From: Thioclava sp. GXIMD2076 | Lineage (GTDB): Bacteria > Pseudomonadota > Alphaproteobacteria > Rhodobacterales > Rhodobacteraceae | NCBI RefSeq assembly: GCF_037949795.1 | Contig: NZ_CP149934.1 | Span: forward strand, 1-64,000 | DNA length: 64,000 nt | Direction: 5' to 3' | Shown here: one piece after another, positions 26,709 to 35,577 of the stretch | How the letters are laid out: each line of letters begins with the position of its first letter | Position numbering within the stretch: the first letter of the stretch is position 1 | Position numbers and translations under genes: made by a program | Notes under the pieces: model-generated | The model's database searches: none | Told to the model about the DNA's origin: nothing | What the model saw: the letters and a program-made list of their open reading frames with translations, nothing else

Positions 26709-27503
26709 ATGCCCTTACCAGACTTTAGTAATCCGCTCCGCCCCAAACTGAAGGGCGATGCGCCCTGCAAGGGGCTCTGGGTCACCATGGAATCCGCAAC
26801 CGTCACCGAACTGGCCGCTGAACTCGGCCTTGATTGGGTGACGCTCGATATGGAGCATGGCTGCCTCGACTATAAGGACGTGGCCCAGCATCTGCGGGCG
26901 GCGCGCGGCAGTGATCTGGCGGTGCTGGTGCGCGTGCCGGCGATTACCGTGGATACGATCAAACGCGCGCTCGACCTGGGCGCGGACGGCGTGCTTTTGC
27001 CATTGGTGCGCACGGCGGAGGATCTGGAGCTGGGCATGCAGTTCGGGCGTTATCCGCCTCGCGGACAACGCGGCATCGGTGGCGAACGTTCGCTGCGTTG
27101 GGGTCTGAAGCTGCAGGAATATCTGGCGATGGCAAATGAGGAATGCATGGTCATTCCCTTGATCGAATTGGGCGATGCGGTTGATAATATTGACAGCATC
27201 CTCGAGGTCGAGGGACTGGAGACGATCTTTCTAGGCCCTGCCGATCTGTCCTCCTCGCGCGGCTTTCTGGGCGAATGGGAAGGGCCGGGTGTTGCCGAAG
27301 AGATCCTGACGGTGCTCGAGAAGGCGGGCCGGAAAGGGATCGCATCGGGGATCATGGCGATGGATAATGCGGATCTCGTGACGCGGCTGGAGCAGGGCTT
27401 CCGGATGGTGGGGCTCGGCTCCGATGTCGGTATGATGTCGCGCCAGCTGCGGCCCATGCTCTCCGAACTGGGCGGGCGCAGTTTCGAAAAGCGCTGGTTC
27501 TGA
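26709..27503 (+). CDS. HpcH/HpaI family aldolase
   Basis: Class II pyruvate-type aldolase/lyase of 264 residues that splits 4-hydroxy-2-oxo acids into pyruvate (or an oxo acid) plus an aldehyde. Start at ATG 26709; an in-frame TTG at 26700 is possible but has no better ribosome site. Landmarks are LGLDWVTLDMEHG, VLVRVPAITVDTI with LDLGADGVLLPLV, the metal-ligand Glu in VIPLIELGDA and Asp in FLGPADLSSS, and the C-terminal MVGLGSDVGMM. It follows the importer by 24 bases and would supply a last cleavage step for the Rieske pathway. A strong bidirectional terminator comes after it. Confidence 0.88.
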   Translation: MPLPDFSNPLRPKLKGDAPCKGLWVTMESATVTELAAELGLDWVTLDMEHGCLDYKDVAQHLRAARGSDLAVLVRVPAITVDTIKRALDLGADGVLLPLVRTAEDLELGMQFGRYPPRGQRGIGGERSLRWGLKLQEYLAMANEECMVIPLIELGDAVDNIDSILEVEGLETIFLGPADLSSSRGFLGEWEGPGVAEEILTVLEKAGRKGIASGIMAMDNADLVTRLEQGFRMVGLGSDVGMMSRQLRPMLSELGGRSFEKRWF

Positions 27504-27522
27504 AGCACTGACCAGCGCAGTC

Positions 27523-27550
27523 AAAAGGGGGCCTTTCGGCCCCCTTTCTT
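27523..27550. terminator. Bidirectional terminator between the aldolase and etfA
   Basis: AAAGGGGGCC-TTTC-GGCCCCCTTT forms a perfect 10-bp stem followed by CTT and preceded by AAAA. It lies between convergent genes and can serve both: T-rich on the plus side, and A run read as T run on the minus side. Confidence 0.9.
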
Positions 27551-27553
27551 GTC

Positions 27554-28477
27554 TCAGACCTTGGAGGTCAATTCTGGCACGGCGGCGAAGAGATCTGCCA
27601 CGAGGCCGTAATCGGCGATCTGGAAGATCGGGGCTTCCTCATCCTTGTTGATCGCGACGATCACCTTGGAATCCTTCATGCCGGCAAGGTGCTGGATCGC
27701 GCCCGAGATGCCGCAGGCGATGTAGAGATCGGGGGCCACGACCTTGCCGGTCTGGCCCACCTGCCAGTCGTTGGGGGCAAAGCCCGAGTCGACGGCCGCG
27801 CGCGAGGCGCCAACAGCCGCCCCCAGCTTGTCCGCCAGCGTCGAGATGATGGCGAAGTCCTCTTCCGAGCCCACACCACGGCCGCCCGAGACGACGATCT
27901 TGGCGCTTGTCAGTTCGGGGCGGTCCGAGGCCGCCACACGGTCCTCGACCCAAGACGACAGGCCCTTGTCGCCCGCCGCAGCCCCGGCCTCGACCGGCGC
28001 CGCGCCACCGGCTGCGACTGCGTCAAACGAGGCCGTGCGCACGGTCAGCACCTTGGTCGCGTCTTTCGATTTCACCGTCTGGATGGCATTGCCCGCATAG
28101 ACGGGGCGTTCGAAGGTGTCGGCATCAACCACAGCCGTCACATCCGAGATCACCATCACATCCAGAAGGGCGGCCACACGCGGCAGCACGTTCTTGGCCG
28201 AGGCGGTCGAGGGCGCCACGATATGGCTGAACCCGCCCGCCATTGCCACGACCAGATCGGCCAGCGGCTCGGCCAGACCATGGGCATAGGCCGCATCATC
28301 GACATTGAGCACTTTCGCCACGCCCGACAGGCCCGCCACAGGGGCCGCGTCCACGCCGGAACCCGCCACGAGAACAGTCACTTCGCCCAGAGCCGCAGAG
28401 GCCGTCAGCGCTTTGGCGGTCGCGTCGAGCGCAACCTCTTTACCCGCGATTTCCGCGATCAGAAGAACAGCCATCAC
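27554..28477 (-). CDS. etfA: Electron transfer flavoprotein, alpha subunit
   Basis: FAD-binding subunit of ETF, 307 residues, which takes electrons from acyl-CoA and N-methyl dehydrogenases and passes them to ETF:ubiquinone oxidoreductase. The C-terminal FAD domain is intact: [57 protein letters not shown] and [16 protein letters not shown], all in short family blocks. Start overlaps the etfB stop by 4 bases. It may also serve the demethylase-like flavoprotein at 39067. Confidence 0.95.
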   Translation of the reverse strand: MMAVLLIAEIAGKEVALDATAKALTASAALGEVTVLVAGSGVDAAPVAGLSGVAKVLNVDDAAYAHGLAEPLADLVVAMAGGFSHIVAPSTASAKNVLPRVAALLDVMVISDVTAVVDADTFERPVYAGNAIQTVKSKDATKVLTVRTASFDAVAAGGAAPVEAGAAAGDKGLSSWVEDRVAASDRPELTSAKIVVSGGRGVGSEEDFAIISTLADKLGAAVGASRAAVDSGFAPNDWQVGQTGKVVAPDLYIACGISGAIQHLAGMKDSKVIVAINKDEEAPIFQIADYGLVADLFAAVPELTSKV

Positions 28478-29232
28478 AGAGCTCCCGCTTCTTTGAGTTT
28501 CGCCACCAGCTCGTCAACCGACCCGACCTTGACGCCCGCCGCACGGCCCGCAGGCTCGGCGGTCTTCACGATCTCCAGACGCGGGGCAACATCGACGCCG
28601 TAATCGGCGGCAGTCTTTGCCTCGAGCGGTTTTTTCTTGGCTTTCATGATGTTGGGCAGCGAGGCATAGCGCGGCTCGTTCAGGCGCAGATCGGCAGTGA
28701 TGATCGCCGGCAGCTTGACCTTGATGGTCTGCAACCCGCCATCGACCTCGCGCGTGACCTGTGCTTCGTCACCGGTGATCTCCACCGACGACGCAAAGGT
28801 CGCCTGAGACCAGCCCAGCAGGGCCGAGAGCATCTGGCCCGTCGCGTTCATGTCGTTATCGATGGCCTGCTTGCCGGCGATCACCAGACCCGGGGCCTCT
28901 TCGGCCACCACCTTGGCAAGGATCTTGGCTACGGCCAGCGGCTCGATATCGGTATGCACGTCATCGGCGGCTTCCACGAGGATCGCGCGATCCGCCCCCA
29001 TCGCCAGCGCCGTGCGCAGCGTGTCCTGCGCCTGCTTCACGCCCACGGAGACCACCACGATCTCCGAGACCGCGCCCTTCTCCTTCAGACGGATCGCCTC
29101 TTCCACGGCAATCTCGTCGAACGGGTTCATCGACATTTTCACATTCGCAAGATCGACACCGCTCCCATCCGCCTTCACGCGGACTTTCACGTTATAATCA
29201 ATCACGCGCTTGACGGGTACGAGGACCTTCAT
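28474..29232 (-). CDS. etfB: Electron transfer flavoprotein, beta subunit
   Basis: AMP-binding partner of EtfA, 252 residues. Landmarks are [19 protein letters not shown] at the start, the [18 protein letters not shown] segment, [31 protein letters not shown] and the recognition-loop region [22 protein letters not shown]. It starts 11 bases after the stop of csaA on the same strand, with GGAGAAG before the ATG, so it could be read from the lyase operon as well as from its own promoter. Confidence 0.95.
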   Translation of the reverse strand: MKVLVPVKRVIDYNVKVRVKADGSGVDLANVKMSMNPFDEIAVEEAIRLKEKGAVSEIVVVSVGVKQAQDTLRTALAMGADRAILVEAADDVHTDIEPLAVAKILAKVVAEEAPGLVIAGKQAIDNDMNATGQMLSALLGWSQATFASSVEITGDEAQVTREVDGGLQTIKVKLPAIITADLRLNEPRYASLPNIMKAKKKPLEAKTAADYGVDVAPRLEIVKTAEPAGRAAGVKVGSVDELVAKLKEAGAL

Positions 29233-29242
29233 TCGCTTCTCC

Positions 29243-29587
29243 TCAGTAGATCGCGCCGCCGATCGTGGCGTCGCTTTCGGGGGTCAGGATAACGGTTTCA
29301 CCGGCGGCATTGGCAGCGCCCATGATCAGCACCTCGGACTGGAAACCGGCGATGTTGCGGGGCGCGAAATTCACGATGCAGACGACCGATTTTCCCAGAA
29401 GCTCCTCTTCGGAATAGCGGGTGATCTGGGCCGAGGACCATTTGACGCCGATTTCCTCGCCAAAATCCACCGCGACCTTATAAGAAGGGTTACGCGCACG
29501 CGGGAAAGGTTTGACTTCGGTGATGCGACCGATGCGCAGGTCGAGAGCCTCGAAATTGCTGTAATCGGCAACGGGTTTGGCAGTCAT
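29243..29587 (-). CDS. csaA: CsaA-like tRNA-binding-domain chaperone
   Basis: Small OB-fold protein of 114 residues, homologous to the tRNA-binding domain found in MetRS C-termini and to Bacillus CsaA, an export-linked chaperone. Landmarks are [24 protein letters not shown], the [17 protein letters not shown] block, [23 protein letters not shown] and [13 protein letters not shown] (parts of each readable in order). Its start overlaps the stop of the MFS gene by 4 bases, so it is translated with a catabolic operon, an odd place for a general chaperone. Confidence 0.88.
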   Translation of the reverse strand: MTAKPVADYSNFEALDLRIGRITEVKPFPRARNPSYKVAVDFGEEIGVKWSSAQITRYSEEELLGKSVVCIVNFAPRNIAGFQSEVLIMGAANAAGETVILTPESDATIGGAIY

Positions 29588-30786
29588 GAGAGGATCCTTT
29601 TGTTCGAGGGGGCAGAATTACGGCTTAGAAGGCCGATGACAAGAGCCAGAGTCAGGACTTCGAGAAGCAGCAGGTAGAAGAAATTTGTCATTCCGTGCTG
29701 GATGAGTGGGGCGATGATCGCCGGGGCCAGAAACTGGCCGATATTGATGCCGGTGGTGACGAAGCCGTAGGTCCGCCCCTGCAGGTGCACGGGGGTGGCA
29801 CGCGCCACCAGCAGATCGCGCGCAGGCAGGATCACCCCCATGGCAAAGCCCAGAAGCAGCATGCCCGCGCCATAGCCGATCACGCCACCCGTGCCAGACC
29901 AAGCGATACACCAGCCTACCATCCCCAGAAAGATACCCATGGCGAAGGTAAGGATCTCGCTACCGCCGCGTTGGAGCCATTGGCCCCCCGCCAGAATGCC
30001 AGCGGTGCCGATCAGCAGATAGAGGGACAGGATCGTGTTCAGCTCGTGCATTCCATAGCCAAAATGCTGTATTCCCGCGAGGACCGAGTAGCCCTGCACC
30101 CCGCCGGACACGATAGAGAAGAGCGCAAAGACCAGCAGTTGCATCACGGTGCGGCTGTTCATGACGTCATGCAGCCTGTGTCTGGAACGGTAACTTCCGC
30201 GCGCCTCCGCTGCATCGGGGTCCAGCATGGCCAGGGCGATCAATCCTGGGATCGCGACAAGCGCGGCAAAAAGGAAGGCTGCACGCCATCCGAAGGCAAA
30301 GCCCAAGGGGGCAAGGAGCGCAGGGGCCAGTGCAAAGCCCAGATTGCCGCTGAAACTATGGATCGAAAAGCCGAAGGCGCGCCTCTCCTTGGCGACGCAG
30401 CGGTTCAACAGACGGAAATCCGCAGGGTGGTAGATGGCATTGGCCAGCCCCGCCAGCCAATAGGCCAGCCCGAAGGTCCAGATATCGGGTGCAAGTGCGG
30501 CACCGAGCATGCCGAGAGCCGAAAGCGCCAGCCCCAGCCTCAGGCAGCGCAGCCCGCCAAAACGATCGACCAGAATGCCGGCCAGATATTGCGTGGCCGC
30601 GGTAATCAGGTTGAACCCTGCCAGCACGATGGCCAACTGGCCCAGTGTGACATCCAGCCCTTTGCCCAGAAGCGGGAAAAGCGGCGGTAAGGCCAGCATA
30701 TAGAGATGGCTGAGCCCGTGGACATAGCCCACGGACCAGATGGCTTTCTTCGAGCCCTTGACGGGCGCGGCCGTAGAAGAGGTCAT
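29584..30786 (-). CDS. MFS transporter
   Basis: Inner-membrane major facilitator carrier of 400 residues, 12 predicted helices. Landmarks are HLYMLALPPLFPLLG, the loop motif GILVDRFGGLR and LANAIYHPADFRLLNR. It is a paralogue of the carrier at 16477-17667. It is translationally coupled on both sides: its start overlaps the lyase stop and its stop overlaps the csaA start, each by 4 bases. It probably moves the substrate or a product of the lyase. Confidence 0.88.
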   Translation of the reverse strand: MTSSTAAPVKGSKKAIWSVGYVHGLSHLYMLALPPLFPLLGKGLDVTLGQLAIVLAGFNLITAATQYLAGILVDRFGGLRCLRLGLALSALGMLGAALAPDIWTFGLAYWLAGLANAIYHPADFRLLNRCVAKERRAFGFSIHSFSGNLGFALAPALLAPLGFAFGWRAAFLFAALVAIPGLIALAMLDPDAAEARGSYRSRHRLHDVMNSRTVMQLLVFALFSIVSGGVQGYSVLAGIQHFGYGMHELNTILSLYLLIGTAGILAGGQWLQRGGSEILTFAMGIFLGMVGWCIAWSGTGGVIGYGAGMLLLGFAMGVILPARDLLVARATPVHLQGRTYGFVTTGINIGQFLAPAIIAPLIQHGMTNFFYLLLLEVLTLALVIGLLSRNSAPSNKRILS

Positions 30787-32297
30787 ACGAAGCGCTGTCC
30801 CTTCACGGCAGTGTCGACCGTTGCCAGAAGGTTTTCCTGTGCTTTGGCCAAGGTCGTCTCGAGCGCCTGCAGAGCCTGTCGTTCATGGGCGAGCGCGCTG
30901 GTGGCCTGCGAGATCGCGTGATCCATTGCCTCGGGGCCGGGCCCGCCGAATGTATCGCGGCGGCTGACAAAGGCGCGCGCATCGAGCGCGCGGGTGAAGA
31001 CGGCCTCGTCGAGAGTGATCTTCAGCGCGCCGGAACGGCTTGCATAGGCGTTGAAATCATCGGCGGACATCTCGTAGGGCGGTTGGCCCTTGGCGATGCA
31101 GTCCCGCACAAATCCCGCAACCAGACCATGCGCCCTGCGCCAGTCGATACGGTTCTGCCGCACGAGTGCACCGGCCAGATCGGTGACGCTGGCCCAGTAG
31201 AGATTGGCATGGCTTTCAGCGCGCGCTGATTTGACCTCCATATCGTGCAACAGGTCCGGCAGGATCGCGAGCCTTTCGCCCAAGGCACGGGCCAGCTGAC
31301 GCAGGGAGCGGTCGGAATTGCGTCGCTCGATGATCGGGAAGCCGGTCGGGCCGCGTTCGGTGCCCATGACCATGGTCAGCGTGGCCTGCGCCTGTGTCGA
31401 GAGATGGCGCAGATCCTGCAACCCGTCGGGGTTGCGCTTTTGCGGCATCATCGAGGAGATCCCGATGAACCAGTCGGGCAGGGTGATCAGGTCATATTCG
31501 GTGGTGTTCCACAGGAACAGATCCTCGGCCATGCGCGAGAGCGTGTAGCACAGCATGTTCAGCGTGGAGGCAAACTCCATCTCCAGATCATGGCTGAGGG
31601 CGGCATCAAGCGTGTTGGTCAGCACCGAGTCAAAACCCAGAAGCTGTGCGATGCGGCTACGGTCTATGGGAAATTCTGTCCCCGACATGATCCCGGCTCC
31701 GGCGGGGCTGTGATTGGCGCGGGCGATGGTCTCGCCCAAGCGGGCACAATCGCGGGCCAGTGCGTCATTATACATCATCGCCCAAAGCGCGAATGTGATG
31801 GGCTGGGCATGCTGGCCATGGGTGTTGCCCGGCAGGACGTGATCCACATGGCGGCTGGCAAATTCCACCAGCGCGGCGCGCAGCTCCACGAGCCCCTTGC
31901 GCAGTTCCAGCAGGGTGTGGCGGGCATACATACGGAAGGAAATCGCCGACAGATCCCCCGAGGAGCGCGCGAGCCCGATGGCCCCGCCAATGGCCGCGCC
32001 CTTATGTTCGGTCAGCCATGCCTCGCCTGCATGGTTGCCGCCGCCCGCCTTGCGACGGCAGTCGGCCATGCCGAGGCGGTCCATCTCGCGCAGGCCCGCC
32101 AGCACGCCAAGCGCTGTCTCGGCAGGCAGGATACCCCGCTCGCCCAGCATCAGCACATGCGCCATATCGTAGGAGTGGATATAGCCTGCGGTATCCTCGA
32201 CAAAGCCTTCCTTGTAGCTCTCCATATATGCGGGGCGCAATGTGCGCGCGGGCGGGTCCGGCCGTAGATTGTCGCGCATCATCTTACTCCGTTCCAT
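30783..32297 (-). CDS. Argininosuccinate-lyase-like lyase, intact catalytic motifs
   Basis: Lyase of the fumarase/aspartase superfamily that breaks C-N bonds by beta-elimination, releasing fumarate in most members. From the start at 32297 it has 504 residues; a second start at 32282 would avoid the 14-base overlap with the aldehyde dehydrogenase gene. Catalytic elements are present: NTHGQHAQP with His160, SGTEFPIDR, and the flexible loop SSMMPQKRNP with Ser281/Ser282. Since an argininosuccinate lyase for arginine synthesis is not expected with MFS and aldehyde dehydrogenase genes, a catabolic role is more likely. EDDS lyase and related aminopolycarboxylate C-N lyases are in this family; that link is inferred from context. 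Confidence 0.88.
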   Translation of the reverse strand: MERSKMMRDNLRPDPPARTLRPAYMESYKEGFVEDTAGYIHSYDMAHVLMLGERGILPAETALGVLAGLREMDRLGMADCRRKAGGGNHAGEAWLTEHKGAAIGGAIGLARSSGDLSAISFRMYARHTLLELRKGLVELRAALVEFASRHVDHVLPGNTHGQHAQPITFALWAMMYNDALARDCARLGETIARANHSPAGAGIMSGTEFPIDRSRIAQLLGFDSVLTNTLDAALSHDLEMEFASTLNMLCYTLSRMAEDLFLWNTTEYDLITLPDWFIGISSMMPQKRNPDGLQDLRHLSTQAQATLTMVMGTERGPTGFPIIERRNSDRSLRQLARALGERLAILPDLLHDMEVKSARAESHANLYWASVTDLAGALVRQNRIDWRRAHGLVAGFVRDCIAKGQPPYEMSADDFNAYASRSGALKITLDEAVFTRALDARAFVSRRDTFGGPGPEAMDHAISQATSALAHERQALQALETTLAKAQENLLATVDTAVKGQRFV

Positions 32298-33708
32298 GGC
32301 CGATCAGGGCGCTATATTCCAGAAATTCTTCGAGCCCGTAGCGGCCCTGCTCGCGCCCGTTGCCCGATTGCTTGAAGCCCCCAAAGGGCGCGGTGCGATC
32401 GAGTGCGGGATAGTTCAGCAGCACCCGACCCGCCCGCAAACGGCGACCGATGGCCCGCACGCGGGCCAGATCCTTGCCCTGCACATAGGCGGCCAGACCA
32501 TAGGCGGTGTCATTGGCGATGCGGATCGCCTCGTCATCGTCTCCGTAGCCGATCAGCACCAGAACCGGACCGAAGATTTCCTGCTGCGCCAGCGTCATTT
32601 CGGGGGTGATATGGGAAAACACGGTGGGGCGGACATAGGCCCCGCAATTGAGCCCCTCGGGCAGGCCCGGACCGCCCGCGACAAGACGGCCGCCCTCGGA
32701 GAGGCCCGTCTCGATGAAGGACTGGATGCGTGCCCATTGCGCGGCACTTGCCACGGGACCCAGATCGGTTCCCTCGGCGCGCGGCGGGCCCACGGTCAGC
32801 GAATTGGCGGTGCGAGCGGCGATCCCGGCGGCTTGATCCATCAGCGCATGCGGCACCAGCAGCCGTGTCGGCGCCGAACAGGCCTGCCCCGAATTCATGA
32901 AGCACGCGCGCACACCTTTGGTTACGGCGTCTTCCAGATCCACATCATCAAGAAGGATATTGGCCGATTTACCGCCAAGCTCGAGGCCCACGCGTTTGAC
33001 GGTAGGCGCGGCGCTCTGGCTGACGGCCACGCCCGCGCGGGTCGAACCGGTAAAGGAGATCATGTCTATCTCGGGATGCGAGGACAGGGCCGTCCCCACC
33101 TCCGGCCCATCCCCATGGATCAGGTTGAAGAGCCCCGCCGGCACGCCCGCGGCCTCCATGATCTCGGCGATGATCGTGGCATTTCCCGGCGCGATCTCCG
33201 AAGGTTTGAGGATCGTGGCACAGCCTGCAGCCAGCGCGGGGGCGACCTTGATGATGATCTGGTTGATCGGCACATTCCACGGCGTGATCAGTGCCGCAAT
33301 CCCGATCGGCACGCGGGTGACGAGCGTATCGCCCTGCATCCATTCGAACGCAAATGTCTCGAGCTCTTTGCACAGGATGCGGATATGGGCGGGGCCTGCC
33401 GCGGCATGGCCCTTGCGCGCATACCAGAGCGGCACGCCGATCTCGTCGGTGATTACCTGCGCGAGATCCTCCTCGCGTTTCTCCATCTCCTCCGCGATGC
33501 GGTAGAGGAGCGCAATACGCTCTGACAGGGACAGAGGCGGGCGGGCGAGGGCAGCTTTGGCCGCATCCACCGCACGATCCACATCGGCCGCCGATCCTGC
33601 GGCGACCTTGCCGCACACCGTTTCATCCGCGGGATTCAGAATGTCGATATAGCGCGGGAACTCCGGGCTAACCCATTGTCCGTTAATATAGAATTTTGTC
33701 TGATCCAT
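32284..33708 (-). CDS. NAD(P)-dependent aldehyde dehydrogenase
   Basis: Cytosolic ALDH of 474 residues that oxidises an aldehyde to the acid. Start taken at 33708 (MDQTKFYINGQWV); the frame stays open far upstream to 35490 as antisense shadow of the next gene. Landmarks are PWNVPINQI with the catalytic Asn, FTGSTRAGVAV, general base Glu in LELGGKSANILL, nucleophile Cys in NSGQACSAPTRLL, and EIFGPVL. It is the first gene of a coupled run ALDH-lyase-MFS-csaA. It may oxidise the aldehyde left after oxidative N-dealkylation, but the substrate is unknown. Confidence 0.93.
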   Translation of the reverse strand: MDQTKFYINGQWVSPEFPRYIDILNPADETVCGKVAAGSAADVDRAVDAAKAALARPPLSLSERIALLYRIAEEMEKREEDLAQVITDEIGVPLWYARKGHAAAGPAHIRILCKELETFAFEWMQGDTLVTRVPIGIAALITPWNVPINQIIIKVAPALAAGCATILKPSEIAPGNATIIAEIMEAAGVPAGLFNLIHGDGPEVGTALSSHPEIDMISFTGSTRAGVAVSQSAAPTVKRVGLELGGKSANILLDDVDLEDAVTKGVRACFMNSGQACSAPTRLLVPHALMDQAAGIAARTANSLTVGPPRAEGTDLGPVASAAQWARIQSFIETGLSEGGRLVAGGPGLPEGLNCGAYVRPTVFSHITPEMTLAQQEIFGPVLVLIGYGDDDEAIRIANDTAYGLAAYVQGKDLARVRAIGRRLRAGRVLLNYPALDRTAPFGGFKQSGNGREQGRYGLEEFLEYSALIGHGTE

Positions 33709-33963
33709 GGCGTGTCCTGTCGTGTCGATTGGCCAGGAGAGTATGGCCCTGGACCCAAACCTAACCCGCCTGCCAGCCATAATTCCGCAGAAAATGCCCC
33801 GATAAAAAACAGATCCCACGGTTGAAGCCGCCATTTCATACAGATTCTGCGCCAAGGTCTGCCGCAGTCTTGATGACATCGAACGGGCATAGGGGATCTG
33901 CAACGGACCCGAGCACGGGCAGATGGCCCGAACCAGAATAGCCCGCCAACAAGGAGACCCAGA

Positions 33964-35577
33964 ATGCGTGATTTCGAGACTCCCTACCTGTCCGCCCGCG
34001 CGCGACACGAGTTGCACCATCGCATGCGTCGTGGCGCATCGCGCCGAGATGTCATGAAGATGCTGGTGGCATCGGGGATGACCATCGCCTCTGCCGGACT
34101 GGTTGCAGGCTCTGCCACATCCGCCTTTGCCGCGACGCCCAAGCGCGGGGGAGATCTGAAGGTGGCTGGCTCGTCCTCCTCGACCGCCGAGACCCTCGAT
34201 CCGGCATGGTTCCGCTCCGGCACCGATTATGCGCGCGGCTTCATGATCTATAACGGTCTGACGCGGCTTGACGGGCAATTGACCCCGCAACCGGAACTGG
34301 CGACCGAATGGGCGAGCGATGATGGCAAGACCTGGGTCTTCAAACTGCGTCAGGGCGTGACCTTCCATGACGGCCGCTCCTTCACCGCCGATGACGTGGT
34401 GTTTTCTCTCCTGCGCCATAATGACCCCGCAACCGCCTCGCGCGCGACGAGCTATACCAAGGATATCACCGGCGTGACGGCGAACAGCCCGTCGGAAGTG
34501 ACCATTACCCTTGCCAGCGCCAATTTCGATCTGCCGGTGGCTCTGGGCACCTTCAACCTGATGATCGTGCCCGCAGGCACGACGGATTTCGCCAAGGGCA
34601 TCGGCACCGGCCCCTACAAGCTCGACAGTTTCGAGCCGGGCGTGCGCTCGCTGGTCAGCCGCTATGACGGGTATTTCAAGGACGGTCTGCAATTCGTCGA
34701 TACGATCGAGTATTTCGGTCTTCCCGAGGAAAGTTCGCGGCTCAACGCGCTGCGTGCGGGCGAGGTGAATCTGACCACCGGTATCAATCCGCGTTCCTCG
34801 CGTCTGATCCAGACGACGAAGGGGGTCGAGCTGTTCGTGACCAAGTCCGGCACCTATTCGGATCTGATCATGCAAAAGACCGATGCGACCGTCGGCAGCG
34901 ATGATTTCGCGCTGGGAATGAAATACCTGCTGGACCGTCAGACGATCCAGAACTCGATCTACCGCGATTTCGCCACTGTTGCCAATGACCAGCCCATCGC
35001 GCCGACGATGAAATATTTCAACGAAAGCCTCGCACGGCGCGAATTCGACCCCGAAAAGGCCAAATTCCATCTGCAAAAGGCGGGTGTCATGGGCCAGAGC
35101 ATTCCTCTGGTGGCTTCGGCAGGCGTCGGCAATACGCTGGATATGGCGCTGATCCTGCAGCAATCGGCCAAGGAGATCGGGCTTACCATCGACGTGCAGC
35201 GTGTGCCGGTTGACGGCTATTGGTCGAATGTCTGGATGAAAGTGCCCTTCGGTTTCGGGACCATTACCCAGCGCCCGACTGCCGATATGATCTTCTCGCT
35301 CTGCTATGCGTCGGACGGGGCTTATAATTCCTCGAAATGGAAGAGCGACAAATTCGATCAGGCGCTCCTGGCCGCGCGTGTCGAGACCAACGAGGACAAA
35401 CGCGCCTCGCTCTATGCCGATATGCAGGAGATGGTCTCCAACGAAGCGGGCTCGGGCATTCCGGTCTTCTTCAGCAATATCGATGCGCATAGCTCCTCGC
35501 TCAAAGGGCTCGAGCCGATCCCGACCGGCAATATGATGGGCTATGCCTTCGCCGAAAACGTTTGGCTTGACGCATGA
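33964..35577 (+). CDS. ABC importer, oligopeptide/dipeptide-type substrate-binding protein (second system)
   Basis: Periplasmic family 5 solute-binding protein, 537 residues. The long N-terminal region has a twin-arginine motif SRRDVMKMLVASG followed by a hydrophobic stretch and SAFA cleavage near residue 57, which suggests Tat export. Landmarks are KRGGDLKVAGSSSS, GVTFHDGRSFTADDVVFSLLRH in parts, and GTGPYKLDSF. It is the first gene of the second importer and diverges from the aldehyde dehydrogenase; ribosome site AAGGAG. The 255-base divergent region showed no GTATAC-type site, unlike the first system. Confidence 0.9.
   Translation: MRDFETPYLSARARHELHHRMRRGASRRDVMKMLVASGMTIASAGLVAGSATSAFAATPKRGGDLKVAGSSSSTAETLDPAWFRSGTDYARGFMIYNGLTRLDGQLTPQPELATEWASDDGKTWVFKLRQGVTFHDGRSFTADDVVFSLLRHNDPATASRATSYTKDITGVTANSPSEVTITLASANFDLPVALGTFNLMIVPAGTTDFAKGIGTGPYKLDSFEPGVRSLVSRYDGYFKDGLQFVDTIEYFGLPEESSRLNALRAGEVNLTTGINPRSSRLIQTTKGVELFVTKSGTYSDLIMQKTDATVGSDDFALGMKYLLDRQTIQNSIYRDFATVANDQPIAPTMKYFNESLARREFDPEKAKFHLQKAGVMGQSIPLVASAGVGNTLDMALILQQSAKEIGLTIDVQRVPVDGYWSNVWMKVPFGFGTITQRPTADMIFSLCYASDGAYNSSKWKSDKFDQALLAARVETNEDKRASLYADMQEMVSNEAGSGIPVFFSNIDAHSSSLKGLEPIPTGNMMGYAFAENVWLDA

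Noticed and set aside
30783..32297. Assignment as the arginine-biosynthesis argH
   Set aside because: The catalytic motifs fit, but the operon (ALDH, MFS, csaA) and the presence of a divergent altered paralogue make a catabolic lyase more likely; argH itself cannot be excluded by sequence alone.
33709..35490. Very long open frame on the minus strand continuing upstream of the aldehyde dehydrogenase (total over 1000 codons)
   Set aside because: It is antisense to a clear solute-binding protein gene, has no family similarity and an unusual composition (His/Arg/Gly-rich), as expected of a GC-rich shadow frame.
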